A stretch of DNA of 64,000 nucleotides from Rhynchopus sp. YZ270_cl-10 (taxonomy: Eukaryota; Euglenozoa; Diplonemea; Diplonemida; Diplonemidae): contig OZ037833.1 of assembly GCA_964035575.1 (NCBI GenBank), forward strand, positions 2,232,001 through 2,296,000, in the 5' to 3' direction. Below the pieces are notes generated by a model that worked only from the letters and a program-made list of their open reading frames with translations, was not told the DNA's origin and ran no database searches. Positions 57,178-64,000 of the stretch are shown piece after piece (the stretch's first letter is position 1; each line of letters starts with the position of its first letter). The position numbers and the translations under genes are program-made.

Positions 57178-57552
57178 AATGTGGCCCCCATCCTGTGTGG
57201 TGTTTGAAGGTAATGATGAATTCAGGGTCATGAAGAATCAAAATAAAGCTCTTTTTTTCTGGCACGAGAAACTTGTTAATAAAACCGCAAAGCAGCAGAA
57301 CAGAAACAGAACATAATAAAACACCCAAACAGACGGAAGATCTGTCGGGTATGATTACCAATTCCCTATTGTGTAAATGAGGGCTTCTTTCTAATGGTGG
57401 GCCTTTTTGTTGCTGCTTGTTCTTGTTAACACGTAGGAGAAAACCTTGAGAACACGAACAACACAGCAAAATGGGCAAGCAGATGACATAAAAAGTCACA
57501 ACAAAAATGGCAAAGTCAGAACAAGAGGGGAAATATCTTAGTTACTCTCCCC
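57178..57552. other. Spacer between two membrane-protein genes
   Basis: AT-rich, no gene supported. Contains the leader of the Pro-rich gene, including the CACACAG acceptor-like site about 15 bases before its ATG. Confidence 0.4.
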
Positions 57553-59857
57553 TTAGCGGAACTGCGCATGGAATTTCTCCGGTACGTTTCCTTTGTGCAC
57601 AGCAAACACATCCACCGCACCTACCCCTTCAAGAACCGTTCGTGTGAAGGATTCAAACTCCGACGAGGCTAGCACCACGCCTTTGTGCAGAAGGTTGAAA
57701 TTGGCAGCTTCCAAGAACTGCAAAAACTCTGTGCCGCTGTGGCCTGACCTGCTCAGCATTTGAGGGTGAAAATTAGTACGGATCACGTCAATACTGTTCC
57801 TCTCCAGCAAATCCTGTGCACCGAGCAGCGCTTCATGTTCGTAGCCGTGGTTGTTCAACTTCAGAAAGTGGACATGGGTCGTGACGACCTCGTCTAAAGA
57901 TGTCTCTTGCTGGGGACGCGCGAGACGTTCTTCTTCTGTCGCATTCCTCCCTCGTCCGACGCTTCGCTTGTGAAGTTGAATATTGTCAAATTTGTTGAGC
58001 AGCTTGCTTTCTTCGAGCAGACCGTTGTACGTCGGGTTCGCTTCGAACACCACCACATCATGTTCCTGTGGGTGAAGTGTGCAGCCACAGGAGGTGCAAT
58101 GCAACATACCCTGCTTGCGAGCTCCATGGTGCAAACACCGATGTGTCCTCCGACTTCCACGACTAGGGCCGTTGTTGCCTGGGGAGATTGTAAGAAAAGT
58201 CAAAAAGGGACAAAAAGTGAAAAAAGGTTTTGTTTTTGTCTTGTACAAAAGGGATAAGCGAAATACACACCTTGGTCGCCATTTTGACAATGTCGACATA
58301 GACGTTGAGTGCGGAGCAGTCCATCCAACTGCCGTGGTGCTTGAAGTAGTCGGACACCTCGTCGCCCCGCTTCAGGCAGAGGGTGAACTGTGGCAGTGTT
58401 TTGCTTGTCGCAGCAGGGTAGTTGTTCTCGCAGTAGATCTTGACGTCGCGCGGTGCAGGCACAGAGTTCTGCTTAATGGTGTCACCCACGGAGAGAGGTG
58501 TGACAACGGGGTCGCTGAAAAAGGGGACCTTGATTGTGCGGTGGGGCCTTGCAGCCTGTCTTGCCAGGTACTGTGCTTCTGTCTGTGTGAGGACATGGGC
58601 ACTCTCTGGTTCTCTGATATCAAGGCAAGAGCGAATCAGCAGAAACGGCCGCCCCTGGTGGTCTGTGGGGAAGCCACCTGTGGGGATGCCGTACTCAGGG
58701 GATTTCCACATGTTGACAGCGGAGAGAACTGACTTTGCCTTCTCTGTGTCTTCAAAGTCCAGCAAGTCGGACCTCGCAAAGAAGCACGTCGTCCCCGAGG
58801 ACTCGCAGTACACCAGCTGGTACCCAAAGCAGTCCGCAAGCGTCGCGTACGCCTGCACAGAGGCACCAAACCAGTCCGTCATCCCGCATCGCCCGCTTTC
58901 AGCACCAAACTCAATGAGAGCGGGGTGCGGAACACTGATAGACGTGTCGGTCATCCATTTGCTGTTCACATTCACAGCTAGGACTCGCGGAGTGTACTTA
59001 GCCTGCAGGATGTTCCTCAGAATCCAGTAGTCGAAGCAGCCGGACCCGAGGACAAGCACGTCGAGGTTGAGGGGAATATTGTACTTTACCATGAGGTCTG
59101 CGATGGTGTCCACTGCGACGATCTCTGCAAAGAGACCTATTGCTTCGTCCTCTTCTGTTTCATCAAAAAGGATACCTTTCCAGCTCTTGTCCCCTAGGAA
59201 GCGGGTCAGTGCGTCCCACCCACCGCCTGCGTGCAGCTCCAGATACACCGAGCTGTCAACCCCGAGCACGGAGAGCAGTGCCCAGAGCACACCTTCTTCG
59301 CCGGTTGTGCGATAGCTTTTCTGCTCGACACAGAGCAGGCTGTGTAGCCATGTATTTTTCCCAAGGCCGTCCACACGCGAGGGCTCCGCTTTGATGAGAA
59401 TGTTGTCTGTGTTCTCACGGTGGCAGTCGTAGTTCTGGAGGATGTGCTTCTGCTGGTCAGGTTCCAATGCAAAGATTTTGTTATAACGTTCGCTGTACAC
59501 AAACGGGGGGGCAGGGGTGGCGGGGATCGATGTCGGTGGCGGTGGCGGTGGGAGAGGGAGATTTGTCTCTACCCGTGCAGAAGTGTTGTCCCTACGCTGT
59601 GGTATCGCAGTGCGGGAAGGGACTGACAGAGCAGGGTGTGGGGTGCGTGCTGGACCTCCGTGTCTGTTCAGATCAAGCTTAATAGGCGTACCATTCCTGA
59701 TGCGTGCAAGAAGCTGTTCCTTCACCATCCGTGGTGTCAATACAACAGGCTTATTCAACTTATTTCCATCCAAAACTGATGTGAACAAAAACGATACAAC
59801 GCATCCAACGACAAGTGCACCTAATAACCGTGGGTTGCAACCCGTCCTACTCATCAT
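57553..59857 (-). CDS. Type II membrane protein with two FkbM-related methyltransferase modules
   Basis: Exons 59857-58271, 58178-58110 (69 bp) and 58065-57553, all phase 0; introns 92 and 44 bp; 722 residues. A single membrane helix near the N terminus (LLGALVVGCVVSFLFTSVL) is followed by a Pro-rich stem, so the body is probably lumenal. Module 1 (about 195-400) matches the FkbM-like family but with altered residues: YLELHAGGG where EIGAxDG is usual, VLVLGSGCFDYWILR in place of a LLSIDxDGxDYW-type motif, then GASVQAYATLADCFGYQLVYC. Module 2 starts at the exon 1/2 junction: VVEVGGHIGVCT (SAM motif I), VVVFEANP (motif II), and LDEVV...FLKLNNHGYEHEALLGA, where FkbM enzymes usually have KxDxEGxE. 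Module 2 keeps the SAM-binding motifs but lacks that Asp; module 1 looks inactive. Likely a glycan or lipid O-methyltransferase of the secretory path, or a pseudo-enzyme. Confidence 0.75.
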
Positions 59858-60591
59858 AAAGCTGTGTAATATGTTTATAAAAAAACAAACTGGAGAAAAG
59901 GTGTCGGGGAGAAAAAAAGTTGGTAAGATGAGTCATGTTCGGAAAACAGAAGGGGGAAAGGGATGTTTGTTTTGCGGTGCAACTTTTTTTTTTTGCTTCC
60001 CTTTTTTTTTTTGGAAGGAAGAGAGGGAAGGGGCGGAGGTGAAAGGGTGCTTTTCTGAAACGTACTGAGAAATTTAAAAAAAACACACCCTTCTCCTTCA
60101 AGAGGGAGAAAGGGCAAACAAAAAACAAAAACTAAATAAAATATCCCCCCTCTGGTTGTGTTTCTGTGAGAACTCTATGGGATATTTGGCTCGCTACCAA
60201 TCTCTCGCTAATGCCAATTGTTCAGTCCTTGCAGGTGAACATACAACAGAGGAAAACCCTCCTTGCTTGGAGACAACAGGGCAAAAGGAACACGCACAAC
60301 TTTTGAACAAAAAATAATAATAACAACGGGGTTGTCATCAACACACGTGCCACCTGCCTGAAGAAAAAAAAAATTAGGAATTCCACACAGGGACTGCATA
60401 AGATCCGAATTATTTTCGAGTGGTTTTCCCAATTCATCATAGCCGAAAAGAGGTTGCGCAGCATTCACCAATAATTTTAACAATAAAAACTAGCGAAGTT
60501 CATAACGTGCGGACCGAAGCACCTAACATTAAGAAAAACTTAGTTTGACCACACGTTGACTGTGCTAAAACACTCCAGCGTATGAGTCTCA

Positions 60592-60613
60592 CCACAGTTG
60601 TGCAATCTCCACT
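60592..60613 (+). repeat. Repeat CACAGTTGTGCAATCTCC, copy 2
   Basis: Matches 43885-43906 over about 21 bp. Confidence 0.5.
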
Positions 60614-60628
60614 TATTTATATTTTTTT

Positions 60629-60675
60629 TAAAAATTTGGTTGTATCAGTGTAGCCCGAAGATGAGCTCCACCATT
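60629..60675 (-). repeat. Short dispersed repeat, GGTTGTATYAGTGTAG family, copy 4
   Basis: TTTGGTTGTATCAGTGTAGC then CCGAAGATGAGCTCCACCAT; the most complete copy. A tail on the minus strand. Confidence 0.55.
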
Positions 60676-60882
60676 ATTTTTTTTCCCTTTGTTCTGTTTT
60701 TTTTTTTTTTTTTTTTTTTGCGATATTGCTTTTTTTTGGAAAAATTACTGCAAGATTAGTGTCGATATCACCACTTTTTTTGTACAGTCCACTTATTTTT
60801 GCTTTATTTCTTCCCCGATTTCCTACGTTGGTGCGTCGGTCATTTTGGAAAAAATGCGCACCCAAGAAAGGAGAAAAACATG

Positions 60883-61746
60883 TCAAAGGACGGAAGCCCT
60901 TTCTTTATTTTTCCATCCCATCTTCAAACCACTGCCTGGGGCTCCTGAATGTAGCCCATTTCGGGGTCTGGTGTATGGCTAATAGGAGGAAGGGTGATGC
61001 GTTGTGGCGACTGTGGGTTTGGTGTTCGGCAACTGCTCACCTTGCATTGGATGTGACGGAACTTGCTCAGTGTGAAAGGACCCTTATCTGGAGGCGCCTG
61101 CTGCTCAGAGACGGGGGGGTGGATGAACTGTCTCTTCTGTGCACCCTTGCTGCCGCCCTTGGGATTGAAATCGCTGTCGCGTGTGACGGCAATCTTCTGC
61201 TGTTCCTTCACCCATTCCAGCGCAAAACGGTTCGTCATCAAATCCTTCACACATTCCTCTGTTTTAGTGCGCGAACCAAACGTCCGCTGCTCGGCTGAGA
61301 TCGGGATTTCGTACTTAAGAGGCTTTCTATTTTTGGTTTTGGGGACGCGGATGTCGTGGTCTTGGCGGTAGCCCTTCACATCTTTGCTGGTCACACAAGA
61401 GCTGATGGCACTGCGTTTGTTCATTTTGACGAAATCCTTCGACCCAAGCTCGCGCATACGTCTGCTCTTTGTGTGCTCCACCCACGTCAGCACCACCTCA
61501 CCTGCTGTTTCGGGGTCTCTCTTGGAAGGCATGCCATATGTGAAGTCTGGACAGGTAGGGAGGGTTGGGTGGGGTGGGGTGGTCGGCACACATACCAGAG
61601 TCGACGTGTAGCGGGGCACTGCCAGTACAACGTGCCTTGCCTACCTCGTAACGCACGACAAGTGGGTTGTCCACAGGCCTCTTCTTACCAATGATGATGT
61701 CGGTAGGACAGTCATATGAGTCCTGTGGCTCCTGAGGATTCACCAT
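60883..61746 (-). CDS. CFAP77: CFAP77-like cilia/flagella-associated protein
   Basis: Exons 61746-61596 and 61546-61041 (49-bp intron with GTATG donor) are secure. The 3' end is less so: either a 62-bp intron leads to a last exon 60978-60883, or the frame reads through to 60924. Either way the protein is about 250 residues, near the family size. Matches to CFAP77: DNPLVVRYEVGKAR (compare NPLIIKAELGKPR in animals), DFTYGMPSKRDPETAGEVV, KDFVKMNKRSAISSCVTSKD, YRQDHDIRVPK, RTFGSRTKTEECVKDLMTNR and FALEWVKEQQKIAV. CFAP77 is a microtubule inner/associated protein of doublet microtubules, so the organism should build a motile cilium at some stage. The start ATG is 207 bp upstream of the RPL5 stop codon on the same strand. 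The family assignment is from memory of the animal sequence. Confidence 0.78.
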
Positions 61747-61953
61747 TGTTTCAGGTGAACCGCTCACCTGGATGTGTTGATATCTGGGTGTGGGTGAGTG
61801 TCTGGGTGGTGTAGTCGCAGGTTTTATTTGAAAAGAATGACCTTTTTTTTTTTTTTTGAATTTTCCTTCCCTACCACAGTATGACTTCGATAAACAACAA
61901 AACAGCAAAACGCAAACTTAAAGCCACCCTTTGACAACCCTTTGCACACGAAC

Positions 61954-62957
61954 TCAGTTCTCGCGCTCGGGGAGGCCAATGCTGCGCCTGATGCGGTTCA
62001 GCTTCTGGAGGGCGCGGTGCTTGCGCTGGGCCAGGGTGTAGGCGGTGTTGGCCTTGAGCTTGTAGCTGCGGGGCTTCTTGGCGTTCTTCTTGCGCTCGGC
62101 AGTGTTCTTGGTGGGGCACTTGGCCTTGGGGTCGGCGCGGATGGCCTTGTGCACTCCCAGGTACAGCTCCTCAAGGTCGTCAGCCGACACTCCAGCCTTG
62201 ATGTACTGGCTGAAGGACTTCTGGTACTTCTCGTGGTCCTCCTCCTCCATCTCCTCCATCCACTCCTTGACGTGGTCTCCGAGGATACGGGCACGGTGGG
62301 CCTCAGCGTCGAGCTCACCAGACGATGCGTCGTATCCAGAGAAACGCTTGTCGCTGTGGGGAACGTACAGTCCTCCGTCGACGGCTCCCTTCAGTGCCGC
62401 GAAGACCTTGTTTCCGACGGTGGTGTTGACAAGACCGATGTCGAGCATGGCCTTGAAGGGACGGCGGTCCTCGTCCTCCTTCAGCTCGAAGGACTCACCG
62501 GTCACCTCCTTGATTCCCTGTTGTGCACAATAAAATAGGGGAACACATTATAAAATATAAAATAAAGATGCGGAACACGAATATAAAAAAAACATACGGG
62601 GTACTTCTTGTCCAGTCCCTTCAGGGTGAGGATACGGCGGGCAAGGAGCAGACCGGTGCAGTAGGCAGCGGAGTAGTTGGTCAGACCGGTCTTGAGGCCG
62701 TACTCCTTCAGGTTGTGGGAGTAGGCAGACGCGTGGATGCGGTCTCCCTTCAGCTCGGCGGAGGCGATCTGGCACACGATGTCACGGTTGGTGATGCGGA
62801 CAATCATGCGGTACTTGGGGGTCTGGTACTTGTTCTTGTCCTGGGTGAGCATGCAACGACGCTGACGGTAGTCAGTCTTTCCCTCACGCCTCCTCCTGTA
62901 CTTGACCTGGTAACGCTTGAAGTAAGCATTGTTCTTCTGAACCTTGACGAAACCCAT
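61954..62957 (-). CDS. RPL5: 60S ribosomal protein L5 (uL18)
   Basis: Two exons, 62957-62598 and 62517-61954, with an 80-bp intron (GTATG...ACAG) in phase 0; 307 residues, close to the usual eukaryotic length of about 297-305. The N terminus [20 protein letters not shown] and [14 protein letters not shown] are hallmark sequences, followed by [57 protein letters not shown] and a basic C-terminal tail ending [16 protein letters not shown]. uL18 carries 5S rRNA into the large subunit and, with uL5, into the 5S RNP. A pyrimidine-rich site TATTCCAG lies about 20 bases before the ATG. The coding strand has a strong G/C third-position bias, as expected for a highly expressed gene. Confidence 0.97.
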
Positions 62958-64000
62958 GGTGTTTGCTTTGTTATCTGGAATATGTTTGTTGGTTTCAAGA
63001 TTTACAAAATAGGCAAATGTTTGAAAATAAAACACCCAATTGTACCGTTCGGCTCTGCCACAACAGTTGCGTTTTTTCTGTCGTCATTTTTTTTGGGCGC
63101 CGTACTCTTTTTTTTTTTTTTGCATTTTTTTTTTCTTCAGTTGATGCACACTCTCTTCGTTGCGATAAGTATTCCTCTCCCCTCCCCCATCCGATTTGCT
63201 TTTGCCCAGATCTGCTTCCCTAGAACTGTCTCTCCCTTCTCTTCCCCCATGCAATTTGTATTTTGAGAGATAAGACCTTTCTCGTCAAACTCATGTGATC
63301 ATTTTTTTTCCATCGACAAAAAAAAAAAAAAAATCTCCCTCCTAGTTTCCCAGTAACAAGAATGTTGTAACAATTGTTGCAAACAACCCTTGACGATTTT
63401 TTTTTTTTATTATTGAATAACACCTTGTTTCTTCGAGTGAAGAGAGAAAAAAAAACAGAGTATAGGTGCTGAGTGGGGGTGGGATGGGGAATGAAAACGT
63501 TTTTTCGTGCCCAAACAATACACAACATGTTTTCTTTTCTTTTTTTTTTATTGTTTTGGTGAATTAGAAGCAGAAGCAAAATAGGGGGGAATGCTTCCTT
63601 CGGGGTTTCCCTTTTTTTTTTGCACCGAACATGATTGTTTACATCTCCGCACACCCCTTCACACACCTCGCCCAATTTCCCAGATAACCCCCTTCGTCCC
63701 CCTCTCCCCTCCCCGTTGTAACTTTTTTATACTTTGGCCTTTTGTTTTGCTATGTCTACAATCGCCTAAGTACCCACCTTGGTAGGTAAGTAGGGTCTGT
63801 ACTCAATGTTGTTTTCTTTTTTGCTTTTTTTTTGTTTTTGTTTTGTCTTTTTTTTTGGTTTTTGTTGGATCGACAATAGCCTACCTAGGTAGATTTTTTT
63901 TGTCGCTTTTTTTTGTCTTTTTTGTTTGTCATTTTTTTTTGTCACTCCTCTCGTATTCCTCTTCACGTCCTCCTCTCCCCTTCTCAAAAGGGAAACGAAG
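62958..64000. other. T-rich region upstream of RPL5
   Basis: About 1 kb of C/T-rich DNA with many T9-T15 tracts. Two small palindromes of the CCTACC-N2-GGTAGG type lie at 63774-63787 and 63882-63895. No gene supported; presumably contains the RPL5 promoter, but no TATA element stands out. Confidence 0.5.

Larger units (their letters stand above)
59858..60882. other. AT-rich spacer with short repeats
   Basis: No gene supported. Carries CACAGTTGTGCAATCTCCAC (60592-60613), a GGTTGTATYAGTGTAG copy (60629-60675) and a T21 tract near 60699. Confidence 0.5.

Overview
This window is nuclear DNA of a single-celled, probably flagellated eukaryote. Evidence: GT-AG introns of 44-197 bp (donors mostly GTATG) in several genes; a cytosolic ribosomal protein gene (RPL5/uL18); a cilium protein of the CFAP77 type; a J-domain protein; a DEAD-box helicase; a Frizzled-type cysteine-rich domain; and gene-poor spacers full of A/T homopolymers and repeats. 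Genes are GC-rich and spacers AT-rich. I cannot name the species. Every gene I can support lies on the minus strand.

Layout, left to right. 1-8002: the N-terminal part of a giant RNF213-like (mysterin-type) AAA+ protein gene, running off the left edge. 8206-9187: three simple-sequence arrays (7-, 7- and 6-bp units) at the junction of a large duplication. 10643-30032: a complete RNF213-like gene, five exons, about 6265 residues. Its first 8.2 kb including 203 bp of upstream DNA (22031-30235) look identical to 1-8205, a direct duplication with a 22,030-bp offset. 30352-31116: membrane-anchored J-domain protein. 32098-33927: DEAD-box RNA helicase. 34101-35062: secreted Frizzled-CRD protein. 35432-36840: element with 29-bp terminal inverted repeats and decamer arrays near its ends. 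36841-44730: gene desert made of short segments between A/T tracts, with several small repeat families present in multiple copies. 44731-45975: unidentified protein. 46257-47060: membrane-anchored aspartyl/asparaginyl beta-hydroxylase-like protein. 47182-50030: nested inverted-repeat elements. 50981-54905: a giant foldback (hairpin) element. 55753-57177: membrane protein with a Pro/Thr stalk. 57553-59857: type II membrane protein with two FkbM-related methyltransferase modules. 60883-61746: CFAP77-like. 61954-62957: RPL5.

The genes do not form one pathway. There is a housekeeping set (RPL5, helicase, J-protein), a surface/secretory set (Frizzled-CRD, hydroxylase, methyltransferase, Pro-rich receptor-like protein), one ciliary gene, and the duplicated giant AAA+ gene. 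The most unusual items are the very recent duplication of the RNF213-like gene (which lacks a recognisable RING or RZ finger and carries SPRY-like and W/Y-rich modules), the giant foldback element, the three-level nest of inverted-repeat elements, and the small hairpin-forming repeat families of the desert.
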